Shown piece after piece: positions 33,810-46,400 of a DNA stretch of 64,000 nt. The position numbers and the translations under genes are program-made. The DNA is from Rugalucina vietnamica (Eukaryota; Mollusca; Bivalvia; Lucinida; Lucinidae): the NCBI GenBank assembly GCA_964017185.1, contig OZ024875.1:33241456-33305455 (forward strand), written 5' to 3'. The notes below the pieces were generated by a model. The model did no database searches. It had not been told where the DNA came from and was given only the letters and a program-made list of their open reading frames with translations. Within the stretch, counting starts at the first letter, position 1; each line of letters starts with the position of its first letter.

Positions 33810-33810
33810 T
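33770..33810 (+). repeat. (ATTT)n microsatellite
   Basis: About ten units of TTTA. Confidence 0.95.
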
Positions 33811-33987
33811 TCATTTGACGAGTAAAGTTTTTTCAAACCGCAGATGTCCTCCTGTCTTAGGTGCCATGATATAACACATAATGTACCTAAAACATTTGTT
33901 CAGCACATCTATAGAAAACACTACTACTATCCATTCACCATCTTCCAGAAACTGCCTTTTTCAAAATTTCTCTTTTCTGAAACACCT

Positions 33988-34231
33988 GGGCCCAGTTGTT
34001 CAAAACTAACGACGTCGTTAGTTAACGTTTCGTTAAAATTTCAAACATGAATATTACAAATACACTGTTTTTTGTTGAAAAAATGTGAGAATCCTTTGCA
34101 CTGCAAAGGATTCTCACATATTTTTTTCAACAAAAAATAACAGTGTATTTGTTACTTTAGCTGATATTTGCTTAACAAATTTATGTCTTAACGATATTGT
34201 TAAGCTAACGAAGTTTTGAACAACTGGCCCC
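33988..34231 (+). mobile_element. MITE family C, copy 2 (nearly perfect palindrome)
   Basis: GGGCCCAGTTGTTCAAAACT at the left pairs with AGTTTTGAACAACTGGCCCC at the right. The core GAATCCTTTGCACTGCAAAG is a palindrome. Confidence 0.85.
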
Positions 34232-34765
34232 TGATAAAAAATATAACCATGTCACCGGTTTGCATTTCAAAAGTGGTCAAAAGTGCCGCAGAAAGTTTGA
34301 AAATTGGCTAACAAATAAAAAATAAATATTTCAGAAAAAAAGTTTGAATAGGGATTTTTTCATTGTAAAATGACAGCAAGGGAGGTAATTATTTTGATCG
34401 GAAAAATCTAAATTGATTATTTTTCATTTACAATGCGCCAAAACCAAAGCTAAATTGCAAAGTATACATAGCTGAGCGACAAACTCTTAACACATTATTC
34501 CACAGATTTGCTAGATTTTCAATTTCAAGGTGCTTGCACATGCGAAATGCCTATTCAAAATAAGTTTTGGACATAATTGTTTTATTAGTAAACCAATTTT
34601 AATTTTTTTGCGACACTTTCGTATAATATACATCAAACCCTGTCGGTAGCAAAGGGTCAGAGATGGATGCTTAAATAATATGTGGTAAGTATGTGTGGAG
34701 ATTTTATCATCAACAGTGCAATATCCTATTTCCTAAATATGATTTTGCACTGTTGATGATAAAAA

Positions 34766-34803
34766 AGTACAAGTAGGCAAAGATCAGGAAAAGGCGCAAT
34801 CAG

Positions 34804-34804
<1 letters not shown>
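34766..34804 (-). mobile_element. LINE-like 3' end, about 40-bp copy
   Basis: AAAGTACAAGTAGGCAAAGA followed by TCAGGAAAAGGCGCAATCAG: only the last 40 bases of the element, the most severely truncated copy. Confidence 0.7.

Positions 34805-34805
<1 letters not shown>

Positions 34806-34843
<38 letters not shown>
34806..34843 (+). repeat. (AC)n microsatellite
   Basis: About 18 AC units. Confidence 0.95.
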
Positions 34844-34845
<2 letters not shown>

Positions 34846-35423
34846 CGTAAGTTGCCTGCGCATCTCGGCAAAATTCTTGCTACTGTAATCAGCCTAAAAG
34901 TGTCTGAGACTGGTCCCTAGCATTTTAAAGTAGATAGTAGTTTTACAAATAAAAGACTACTAACGATTTCCCTGTTTGTGTAGGAGCCAACTTGGCTCTA
35001 TCTACACCGGTACCAAAAATCTACACGGGATCACGAATACGACTGTTAACATAATCGATACAGACATATTATCGTGATGCACGACAAGTGGTGGTGTGGC
35101 CCTAGTATCTCATCTAATATTTGTTAGAATTTTATACTTTTTGTTCTTGCACGTCAGATAGAGAAATCCTATGTTTTACCCCATGTGAGAAATTCTTATC
35201 CCACCCTCGTTATCTCACCCCGGTCGCACCCTGCGTTCAAGTGTTCTTTTTCAACATTGATTGTATAGGACGTCACGTAATTTCGTCGCTAAGCGCACAC
35301 GTCACGATGACGTCAAAACGTTTTAATTCAAAATGGCGGACGCCGCGATTGTAGCATTTTTATAGGTAAATAGTATAAAAATCAAGCTTTGCCGCATTAC
35401 TGCGTGCAAGAAAAAGAATCCAT

Positions 35424-35552
35424 CATTCATGTAAGGTATGGATAGACAATCTGTCCCTCGGGTCACAGTTTGGTATTACTCGGCGAGCCTCGTGATGCCA
35501 AAATGTGACCCTCGGGACAGATTTGTCTATCCATACCTGACACTCATGTAAG
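35424..35552. mobile_element. about 130-bp foldback
   Basis: GGTATGGATAGACAATCTGT pairs with ACAGATTTGTCTATCCATAC, and CCCTCGGGTCACA pairs with TGTGACCCTCGGG. The loop is about 30 bp. Confidence 0.8.
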
Positions 35553-36719
35553 ATTCTTATAGTATCAACAAATTGGCAATTTTCTAATCAAAACATCCAT
35601 ATATCACATGCTTTGAAAATTTATTTTTTAAACTTTTTATATGAGGTTTGATTATACACCGGAATATGCATCTTTGTAAGTGGTGGGTGTGGGGAAAATG
35701 CTAATAGCATCTTAAAAAGAGATGAAAGTCCTATCGATTTTATCTTATTTGATAAGCATTCCTCTTTTGAAAAATCAGAATATATTTTGGGAGATGAACT
35801 AGGCAAATATGCTCCAAAAGAGAAAAAAATATTTTCTGCAAAAAATGATATTTTTGCTATAGAATGCATATATTAATTTTTACCTTTCAATTTTGTTATT
35901 TGGCAAGTATTTTGTGAATAGATTTACAGTTTTAAACACATTCCGTTGACATGAAAAATGAAATTGAACATATTTCAGAAAGTCGATTTTTTCCTTTTTG
36001 AAAATCGATACCTATCAAAAAGCATGTATACCCCCACATATGTTTTGCTTTTTTATGGATTTTCCACCTATATTTCAAGATGTCTTTAAATTATAGGGTT
36101 ATTTATCAACAAAAATTAGTATCGAGACTCTTTAAACACGCGATATAAATGTTTAACTGCCAAACTTTTCCAGCACGGCTATCAGTATCATAACAAGTAG
36201 CCCAAGAGCAACGATCGCTCACCTGAAAGTCAACAAGTACAGTAACTGGACAAAAGAAAAGAAGCTGGGGGGTTTACCCTATATGTGCATGTTGGCCATC
36301 TTGGTCGTGTGACCTTGATTTTCATGTACACATTGATTTCTCCTTTCTATACTGAAATGCTTGATATAAAATTTGGCTTTGATTGGCTATGCGGTTTCTG
36401 AAATGCTTGATTACCCGGAATTGTGCAATATAGTCCATACTATCTCCCTTTGAATGTTTTACTGCTTCCTAAGGATCAAACCTTTATATTATATTTGCTA
36501 TTACTGCAGCTGGCGTTGTGCCGTGTGGCGGTCCTAAAAAATCTCCCCGTACATCATCCATAGTGCAGATTATATTTTTCTTTCGATCCTTTGAGATCAA
36601 TAAAAATATTCAGAGTGTTCAAAACACTTATGAGTGTTCAAAACACTTACAAAACAATGTTCAGAGTGTTCAAAAAAGCGTTTAACGGCAAAACTTCTCC
36701 AACAGGGCTATCGGTATCA

Positions 36720-37690
36720 TAAACTTCGAAAAACCTTTTCTTAATTTTATCGTAGACTCTATGAATTGATTTCCAAATATAATGTTGGATTAAAGACGCT
36801 TTTAAGTGAGGGCCTTTCGGAACCTGAATTTTATGGTGACTTAGTTTACAAATTTAAGAAACTTATAGGAATTAATGATTTTTCTTTTCAGTTCAGAAAA
36901 ATCATAACACGTTACACACGTATAGGTTATAACTTGAATGTTATGCGACAGTCTGCATGCTTAGTTTTTAACCCAATCATGGTTGATAACTATGCTGCCT
37001 TCTTTAATTGCTCGCCGGTGGATCGGGCGTAAGACTCTATGATGGCCCCGACTTAAAGCTATTCATTTTAGTTGGTTGGGGCCGGAGCTTCTTGTCTGTT
37101 GCTTGGCCCACCGGGGTTCAATTGGTGTTTTTCTTTTGCTCCGGAGTTAGTAGGTTATTCGGCGCCCAGGGATCTCCATCGTCGGGCAGCTTACTCAATC
37201 TGTGAGTCCTTGTTTTTGATTCATCAGGATGTTTATCATGATTTATTTGTTTGTTCTTGATGATTCATTGACTAGTTAGAGATTCACCACGAGGACCGAA
37301 GAACTTACTAAATGTTATGAACCACTGCAGAAGCTGAGAGTGAGGTTAGGATCCTGTAAAACCGGTTTAAGCCCGCCAGTAACTTTGTGTTACTGATCGT
37401 TCCAAGGCGATACTTCTGTGGTGGTTCTTTTTGTTTTATGTCTTGGTGTTTAAAATTTTTTGTGCTGTTGGCGCCTTATGTATGTCTTCATATTTTTAAT
37501 TAAGTTAAGGTAACTGAGTGGCCACCTATTGGGAAAATAGCTGCTCATTCGGCTTACGATATGTTTAATGGTATTAGTGCCTGATTGTTAGTTTGGTTTT
37601 TTCCCGCCTCGGTTTTTGGAGTGGGAGTCTCTTTCTGATTGCGCCTTTTCCTGATCTTTGCCTACTTGTACCTTTTTATGTATAGAAACA
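36720..37690 (+). mobile_element. LINE-like element, longest 3' copy with a protein remnant
   Basis: A frame at 36766-37032 (88 codons; core RKIITRYTRIGYNLNVMRQS then ACLVFNPIMVDNYAAFFNC) is followed by a 3' UTR-like segment and the common terminus GCCTACTTGTACCTTTTTAT. The same frame is recognisable but broken in the copies at 40665 and 610. I read it as the C-terminal end of a retroelement protein. No catalytic motif is present, so the family remains open. Confidence 0.6.
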
Positions 37691-37699
37691 TACTTTTGA

Positions 37700-39070
37700 G
37701 CAATGTTTTAATCGTGTGTCCCCGTTTAGGAATGTGTGTTTGATTTAGACTTCTCGTATAAATTCTTAAAATTGCAGCACAATAGTCTGGCGTTCGTTGC
37801 CAGTTTAAAAAGAGCTACTGATGAGGGTTCATTAGCCGAAATTGCGCAATATAGTCCATACTATCTCCCTTTGAATGTTTTAATGCTTCCAAAGGATCAA
37901 ATCTTTATATTTTATTTGCTATTACTGCAGTTGGCATTCTGCCGTGTGGCGGCCCTAAAAAGCCTCAACGTACATCATCCATAGTACAGATTATATTTTT
38001 CCTTTCGGTCCTTTGAGATCAATAAAGATATTCAGAGTGTTCAAAACACTTATGTTTAGAAACATACTTCTAAGCAATGTTTAATCGTTTGTCCCCATTT
38101 AGGAATGTGTCTTTGATTTATAGACTTCGCGTATAAATTCTTAAACTTGCAGCACAATAGTCTGGCATTACCCGAAATTGCGCAATATAGTTCATACTAT
38201 GTCCCTTTGAATGTTTTTACTGCTTCCAATGGATCAAACCTTTCTATTATGTTATCTGCTATTACTGCAGCTGGCGTTGTGCCGTGTGGCGGCCCTAAAA
38301 CGCCTCCCCGTACGTCATCCATAGTGAAGATTATATTTTTCTTTCGGTCCTTTGAGATCAATAAAGCTATTCAGAGTGTTCAAAACACTTATGTTTAGAA
38401 ACATACTTCTAAGCAATGCTTTAATCGTTTGTCCCCGTTTAGGAATGTGTCTTTGATTTATAGACTTCTCGTGAATTCTTAAAATTGCAACACAATAGTC
38501 TGGCGTTCGTTGCCAGTTTAAAAAGGACTACCGGTGAGGGTTCATTACCCGAAATTGCGCAATATATTCCATACTATCTCCCTTTGAATGTTTTTATTGC
38601 TTCCAAAGGATCAAACCTTTATATTTTATTTGCTATTACTGCAGCTGGCGTTGTGCCTTGTGGCGGCCCTAAAAAGTCTCCCCGTACATCATCCATAGGG
38701 CAGATTACATTTTTTTTCTTTCGGTCCGTTGAGATCCATAAATATATTCAGAGTGTTCAAAACACTTATGTTTAGAATTCGGTCCGTTGAGATCCATTAA
38801 GATATTCAGAGTGTTCTAAACACTTATGTTTAGAATCATACTTTTAAGCAATGTTTTAATCGTTTGTCCCCATTTAGGAATGTGTCTTTGATTTAAACTT
38901 CTCGTATAAATTATTAGAATTGCAGCACAACAGTCTGACGTTCGTTGCCAGTTTAAAAAGGGCTTCTGATAAAGGTTCATTAGCCGAAATTGCGCAATAT
39001 AGTCCATACTATCTCCCTTTGAATGTTTTAACTACTTCAACAGGATCAAACCTTTATATTTTAATTGAAT
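37700..39070 (+). repeat. about four tandem units of a 340-430-bp repeat with coding remnant
   Basis: GCAGCACAATAGTCTGGCG recurs at 37774, 38149, 38487 (one base changed) and 38922. Each unit can encode a similar peptide (ITAAGVVPCGGPK; SLPEIAQYSPYYLPLNV), ending near QSVQNTYV before a TAG in three of them. Units differ by small deletions. Inverted copies lie at 60121-61022 and fragments at 17120, 18450, 23830 and 36425. The conserved peptide suggests it derives from an element's open frame. Confidence 0.75.
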
Positions 39071-39089
39071 ATTATGGTAATATACATGT

Positions 39090-40660
39090 ATATTGCCACG
39101 GGGTGGGGACAGATGAACCCCTGAGGTCCAATTTTTTTTTCAGAAGCATAACTATTAAGTCCAGTTGCAGATATTTCCATGTATTTCCATTATAAGCCTA
39201 TGACAGATAATGATGCTCCCGGGGCGTGGCCTGTATGGACCCAGGGTCACGGTTGGTAGGATTTATAAAGAGGACCATTATACATTGCTACATACAAAAT
39301 ATGAAAGCTCTTGTAAGAATACAGGGATCAGGCCTTGTACTTTCCGAGAAGAAGATTGTTTTTGTTTTTCCCATTGTAAGTATATGGGAGCTAATGACCC
39401 CTGGGATGGGGTCATTTTTGACCCCAGGGACACGGTAAGCAGGATGTATAAAGGGGACCACTATACATTGCTACACACAAAACAGGAAAGCTCTGGGCCT
39501 TGTGGTTTTAAAGATTTTTTTTATGTTTTTCCTATGATGCCCCCGGGGCATGGCTTGTATGGACCCCAGGGACATGGTTGGCAGGATTTATAAAGAGGAC
39601 CTTTATACATTGCTACACATAAAATAGGAAAGCTCTGGGCCTTATGGTTTCGGAAAAGAAGATTTTTTATATTTTTCCCATTGAAAGCTATGGGAACTAA
39701 TGGCCCTTTGGGTGGGGCCATTTTTGACCCCAGTGTTATAGTTGGCAAGATTTACAAAGAAGATCTCTAAACATTGCTACACACAAATTATGAAAGCTCT
39801 GGGCCTTGTGGTTCCGGAGAAGAAGACTTTTTTAATGTTTTTCTTATGACGCCCCCGGGGCGTGGCCTGTATGGACCCGGGGGGCATTGTTGACAGGATT
39901 TACAGAGAGGACCACGATACATTACTACACACAAAATAGGAAAGCTCTGGGCCTTGTGTTTTTATGCTTTTCCAATTGTAAGTCTATGGGAGCTAATGAC
40001 CCCCGGGGTGGGGCCATTTTTGACCCCAGGGGCATGGTTGGCATGATTTATAAAGAGGACCTTTATACGTAGCTACACACAAAATAGAAAAGCTCTGTGC
40101 CTTGTTGGTTTGGAGAAGATTTTTTATGTTTTTCCGATTGTAAGTCTATGGGAGCTAATGATCCCGGGGTGGGGCCATTTGTGACCCCAGGGGCATGGTT
40201 GGCAGGATTTATAAAGAGGACCACTATACAATGCTACATACTAACATGAAAGCTCTTGGCCTTGTGGTTTCGGAGAAGAAGATGTTGTTTTTTTTTTCAT
40301 GACGCTCCCGGGGCGTGGCCTGTATGGACCTTAGAGCACGGTTGGCAAGATTTGTAAAGAGAACCACTATACATTGCTACACACAAAATATGAAAGCTCT
40401 TGGCCTTGTAGTTTCGGAGAAGTAAGAGCTATCTGTTGCCATGGAAACCAGAGTTCTGATCCGACCTGGCAAAAAACCTAATGCAACCTTTCCCCCTCAT
40501 CAATGATGCTTTAGATAAAATTTGATCACGACTGACTTTGTTGTCCGATTGAAAGTACGAACGGACGGACGGACGTACGGACGGACAGACGCACGGCCGG
40601 ACGCCGGCTCGACTACTTCACCTTGTGAGCCTTTGGCTCAGGTGAGCAAAAAATCGAAAA
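39090..40660 (+). repeat. tandem array of about 150-bp half-units ending in a CTCAGGTGAGC terminus
   Basis: Landmarks GGCATGGTTGGCAGGATTTA, AAAGAGGACCA(C/T)TATACA and GAAAGCTCTGGGCCTTGTGG recur about nine times. The array ends with a (GGAC)n stretch and GAGCCTTTGGCTCAGGTGAG, the end shared with the elements at 22541 and 26340, so it is probably a member of the same broad class with a different internal unit. Confidence 0.7.
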
Positions 40661-40664
40661 ACAT

Positions 40665-41565
40665 TTTCTAAATTTTATCGCAGACACTATGTTTTATGTT
40701 GGGTTTGAAGACGCTTTTGCGTGATGGCCTTTTGGAACCTGAGTTTTTTGGTGACTTGGTTTACAAATTTGAGAAACTTGTAATTATGGTATTATCTAGG
40801 AGGTAATGATTTTTCTCATCAGTCTATGATATAGCTTCAATGTTATGCTACAGTCTACATGCTTAGTTTTAAACCTATTGATAGTTGATAACTATGCTTC
40901 CTTCTTTAAATGCGCGTAGGTGGGTCGGTCGGTGTGTCAGACTATTTGATGACCCCGACTTATAGCTATTCATGTTAGTTGGTTGGGGCCGGAGCTTCTT
41001 GTCCGTTGTTTGGCCCATCGGTGTTCAGCTGTTTTTCTTTTCCTCCAGATTTTCAGTAATGTTGTTTGACTTTACTCGTACAGGGATCTCCAGCTGCAAG
41101 GTAGCATATTGTTTCTGTCAATTCTCGTTTCCGATTCATCACGGTCTTTATTTTAATTTATTTCTCTGTCCATGATGATTCATTGACTAGTTGTACGAGG
41201 GCCGAACAACTCACTAAATGTTGTGAGCCTCTGCAGAAGCTTAGGATGAGGTTGTGTACTTGTTAAAACGATTTAAGCCCCCTGTATTTTATATGACTAA
41301 CCGTTTCAAGGCGATACTTCTGTTGTGGTTCTAATTGTTTTAGTTTTTGTGTTGTTTATTTGTGTTGTTTGCATCTTATGTACATTTTCATATATTTCGT
41401 TAAATCTGTGTAACTTAGTGGCAATCAATTGGGAAATTGCTGCTCACTCGGCCTATGATGTTTTCTCTTTGTTTAAGTACCTGATTGTCAATTCAGTTTT
41501 TCCACCTTGGTTTTTTGGGAATGGGAATTTCTTGCGCCATTTCCTTATCATTTACTTTTACCTGT
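40665..41565 (+). mobile_element. LINE-like element, diverged 3' copy
   Basis: GTTGGTTGGGGCCGGAGCTT and GGAATGGGAATTTCTTGCGC align with the copy at 36720. The protein frame is interrupted. At 41575-41662 it abuts another GGACGGACGACGG... tail of the GCTCACC class. Confidence 0.6.
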
Positions 41566-41662
41566 TCAGAGGAGAAGATGTTTAAAAATGGCAGACGATG
41601 GACGGACGACGGACGGACGCCGCGTGCCTGTATATCCTATAAGCCCACCTGTGGGTCCTTGA

Positions 41663-42959
41663 GCTAAAAGGGAATGCGAATAGGCAAAGTGTTAAATATA
41701 GAGCACAAAAACATATCATGCACCCTCACACTAATGCATATAAAGACCTGAAAATATACTCAGAGGAAAAAGTACGATCATACCCTGCTGCTTACCGTTG
41801 AACCGTAGATGTCCCCCGTTATTAATTTTGCAAAGTCAGTTTCTTTCTTATTTTGAAAGAAACTCAACCAGTTGTGAATTTCGACAGAGTTATTGGCCTT
41901 TTTCGTAAAACATCATTTTTGTAAGTACCCGATAAATGATAAAATCGGAACTTTCATTAATAGTGCTTTCTGATAGAGGTTGTAGTTAGTGACAAAAATC
42001 CAAAAAAATATTTTCAAAATTCAGCCACAGTCTCGAGAAATAACATGTCAAATATTCATTATTTTGAGATTACCTCCCTTTCATTTAAAATAAGAACGAA
42101 AATCGGTGTATGCACTCTGGCAAAACCACATGCAATTGTTAGAAATGTTAGGTTTTATTAACAGCTTTACCCCTTGTAATTTTAATACCAAACATTCAAG
42201 GGGTTCTGAAACTATTGCGATTTAAACAGTCCCAGTGGGGTTTACATGTATTTTAACTGAGTTAACTTTTGCCGGTGAGCATATGTATCGTTTTGCAGGA
42301 TCAAACTACTGGGTAAAGATTTCAATTTAAAGATGTAAATAATTTGAGCTTGAATATCAAATGAAACGCTGACGTCATTATAATTGGCCGTGAATACAAC
42401 AATTGAATTCGAGACAGCTATGGTGCACATTCGCCCCAGACTAGGCGGAATTCTGGTCGGTAAGAGATGAAACTAATTAGTACGTAATTACGTTTGCGTA
42501 GAGACTGAAACTTTATGTGAATGCCTTTTAGTGCCCGGCCTGCAATATTAAGGCAACCGTAACAAGTATTATCATCAAAAGTGTTATTAGGTTCTCGCTT
42601 ATTAATATCATAAAACGAAATTACTTGTCCATAGCAAGTCGATGTTAAAGGGAAGAAAAAACGACGAGATTTCGACGTTTATTTTAATCTTGATAAGTCT
42701 CCAACAGAGTTTATTTCCCAATAATTGCACAGAGTGGAGAGGTACAAACTTGCTTCTGAAAGGTAAAACACCGCTCAATTATGTTAAAAAATATGAAGCA
42801 TTCCATTAGGCACTAGACTGGAGTACGAGAAAATTTCCAGTAGAATATCACAATGAGGCAAAATTAGCTTTAATTCTCCTATTCTTCTGGCCTGAGCATA
42901 GACAAAGAATGTTCATTTGCAATGCTTGTCCCACCATTGATAAATTCGTCTCAAATTTC
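41663..42959. other. intergenic, 3' flank of SMPDL3-2
   Basis: TTTATT at about 42709 is AATAAA on the - strand about 245 bases past the SMPDL3-2 stop and is a plausible poly(A) signal. A short open stretch at about 41814-41864 (- strand) with splice-like ends could not be linked to any gene. Confidence 0.4.
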
Positions 42960-43480
42960 TCACGTGCATGTTAATTTAAAATATACCACAACGATTATGA
43001 AAAGTGTAAGAACTACTCGAAACTGATCAAAACAGATTGAAGCTTTGCTTACTGCCTTTAGACACTGAATAAAATCCTCCTCTTTCATATGCTTGAAGCC
43101 ACACATTACACTTTTATGACACTGTGCGTTACATGGATACCCCTTTATCGCGTTCGTGTTGTACCAGTTGACGTACTTCTCGAAATATTTGCCGGCAGGG
43201 TCTTGTAACTTCGTAACCAATGCATCCATAGCCGCAGGCGTTATATCGGGGATTGAATATTCGTTTGTGGCTACGTAACCCAATGTCCAATTAAGTTGTC
43301 GTTTAGCATTTGCTGTTGGTAGGTCTACATAATACTGTAAAATATCGAGTTGTCGGCCACTTTGTCGATCGTATTTGATCAGCCGTGCTCCTGGATTGTG
43401 TGGTGGTTCAGTTTCAGTAGCTATGACGTATCTCCATGGTGTAATGGATGGCGCAATGAATAGTGACACGACGGCCGAAC
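42960..43480 (-). CDS. SMPDL3-2 exon 6, C-terminus with hydrophobic tail
   Basis: Acceptor TTTCAAATTCAG, phase 1 in, stop at 42962-42960. It encodes SLFIAPSITPWRYVIATETE, HNPGARLIKYD, the cysteine pairs CNAQCHKSVMCGF, then the C-terminal hydrophobic segment absent from the paralogue. Confidence 0.9.
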
Positions 43481-46400
43481 CTGAATTTGAAATAATATAC
43501 GCTCAACTTTAAAAGATAATTCAAAACAAAAGCACTTTCAGCTTACGTACTTTACGTGCTTCAGTAATTTTTGTTTTGGGTTGCAATAAATTTGTTAACG
43601 AATATTCTTTACCCATTCTGTGACCTAATGAAAATCAAGTATAGCTTGCGAGAGCTGGGATTATCTGCCGTTACTTGTGTTTCTTCTTAATATAGAACGG
43701 GTCAGAACGGATCAGCTAGGTTATTGCAAGTCATACTTGAACTGAATTCCCACCCCAAGATGTCGAATCACTTGAAATTTATGGTGACTTGATTTAGAAT
43801 GTGATTCAATGTAGAATTTAAACTGTGCTTAACACCATGAAATATTTTACAAGCGTGCAATTATGTGGCACACTTCGAAGCTTCTGTTGACTGACATAAA
43901 TTCGTTATACGACTATGTCTTCACAAGAGATTTGCCTGGGACTTAGCGGGCTTCTTCTGAATTGCTTGTCACATTAGTGGAGTTATCAGACACACTATCG
44001 GAACTACTTGTAGAAGCCACAACCTATTATGATTGTATACTGACGTCAACAAAAAACGCCTCAGTCAACTTTGACACGTCATACTGCCAAGTTTAACAAC
44101 TTATTATTTTAAATATTGGGCATATCATTTGCTAACCTTTTATGCATTCGGAAATGCTGAAATGGAATTATTCAGACTGCTGCTTGCAAAATAACTTGCT
44201 GTTGAAAACCTACACCCCTCTCAAAATCCCTATTCTGTTCATGAACCGGTCTATCAGGCATCGCTTCGTTCGATTACTGAAAGTCTCCTTTGCAATACCA
44301 ACACATAAGCCACAGAATGGGATATCCATACGTGACCATATGTTGTTGTAGCACATTTTTTTGAAAAACGAATTTCGTTCTCTAGCGTTATTGACGTCAC
44401 TGCAGCTAATGATCAATGATTAAATGGTAATCGCCGTCAAAATGGTAAAAAGGTTTTCAAAGGCTATCGTGGCATGACTATTTGATAAAGAATAGTTTCT
44501 GTTCTTATTTCTCATGCATTTCCGCGTGAAATGAACGTCCTTACGTATAACGTGTATTTGACGTCTATGAAAATAAGCGTTAGAATATCATTGCTCCATT
44601 CTTGGCTATTCATTTGAAATAATGCGACTACACACTCTGCATGCCAATATCGATATTTGATCAACGCCGGAGTGAGATAGCCAACTCCGAGGATAACGCC
44701 TACGCCTGAGGAAAATAGAGAGTGGTCTTCTTCAAAAAAAAGTCAAAATAAATTGGAAAATACGATATTTACTCAGTTTCCCTAATTCTGTATCATCCCA
44801 TGACAATGAGTTTGTTGTTCAAAGCAATTTTAGACGCAAAGATATTCGTATACTTGATAAATTTATAAAAGATGTACGTTATTACAACAACCTAATTTCA
44901 ACAGCTACATGTACACGTGTGTTTCTGTACGAAGATAGTGGTTGAAATTGTGCATATGGAAGAAACAATCTATATCTGGCATTAATAGAACCAAAGCACG
45001 CTTGTATTTGGTATATTTTTAACATTTTCAAGCATCTCATCAATAATAGTGAGGAAATGAGGGTAACGTTAACGCCGGAGGAAGATACGACTGCAGCCGG
45101 AGGAAATGTTAGAGAAGAGACAAGACCAACTACGATGCCCGATTTTGTTCTCAATATTTGATGGTCTTTTTACCAAGAAATCATATTAATTTTACTTTCA
45201 CCCTATAATGGTCTGTAATGCCTGTAATCTCCTACAAGATGCTTACCTTGTGGCGTGGGATCGCGCGCGCGCTACACTTATTGTCTCAAATTCGTAGTTT
45301 AGTTATCCTTAGTAACGTTACACGAAGATACAATCGAGAATCGAGCAATAATTGAAACAAAATCATGGCTTGCTTGATTCGCCACAGATATGCAATGCAA
45401 CATGCACTAAAAGAGCACAGATTTATTTTCTTTTGCAGGCATATAGATTGTACAGTTTCATCCGGTCGAGCCATTCATATTGGTTCAGAAAACCAAAACA
45501 ATGCATAACTTAAATGTTCATGTCATGCTTTTTAAATACGAATAGTAATAATTTTATTAAATAACGGTAATGGATAGTCGTATGTGCTTAAAACGGGAAG
45601 AAAATGCATCGCGGTAAGTTTCCATAACCGTGCACATGCGTGCACGTATTTATCATTATACAGGTAAAGCTGCCAAATACTGTTGCTACCACTCTATCGA
45701 GTAAAAGTCGAGTAAAAATAGCTTTTGTTTTGAATCAGCATTCTGTGCAAACGCTATCATCCTCAGGCGTTGGTCATGTCCATATGTAACCTTACTCCGG
45801 CCTTGGCGACCCCATTCTTTTTTCCACAAGGGGTCTTTGATTGCGAATAATGTCTAAATGCTTCATCAGAAATGAGTTTTAAGTAAAACAGTTTGCACAC
45901 CGAGTATGAGTTATAAATTATAGCGTGAATAGAGAATGAAAAGTTTAGACTTGTTGACTTCTAAATCAATCCTGACAGTCAAAACCACAAAATCGTGCAT
46001 GTTTTCTTGTATTTTATATATTCTAGTCAAAGTATTGTAACATTATGTTAATTTTATTTGGAAGCAAGATCATCTTACAACTTTAACTTATCAATACAAA
46101 TACATTATCCCCTTGCTCTTTAAAATATTTCATAGTTTTGCTGACAACTCTTCACACACTGTTCCTCAGGCGTTGGCTATTGCCTCTGAGTTAGCTATTT
46201 CACTCCGGCGTTGGTTGAATATCGATAATTGGCATGCAGAGTGTGGACTACGTAATGAAAATTAACTCGAGATGTGCATCCGAATATAACGGCATCGTTT
46301 CTGAAATGTTTCATCATTAGAATTCGTAAGCATAAGAGACGTCGACGTCAAAAAGATTTTGCTACAGAAGCGTCGATGAAAGAGCTACGGAAACAAAAAT

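Larger units (their letters stand above)
31585..36719. other. gene-poor repeat-rich region upstream of Roc-COR-Death
   Basis: No exon of either strand could be supported. About 31870-32370 has recurrent CATCG/CGATGGCATC motifs. A SINE, MITE C, microsatellites and a foldback are listed separately. A fragment of the GCTCACC family lies at about 36240-36420 and a fragment of the 370-bp repeat at about 36425-36700. Upstream exons of the Roc-COR-Death gene may be hidden here. Confidence 0.4.

Noticed and set aside
36766..37032. 88-codon open frame as a host gene
   Set aside because: Recurs in broken form at 610-1318 and 40665-41565 with the same downstream sequence, so it belongs to a repeat.
41814..41864. 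- strand exon-like piece (KETDFAKLITGDIYGST) between AG and GTAAGC
   Set aside because: Only 17 codons, no neighbour exon of matching phase and no recognised domain; could be a true small exon but cannot be supported.
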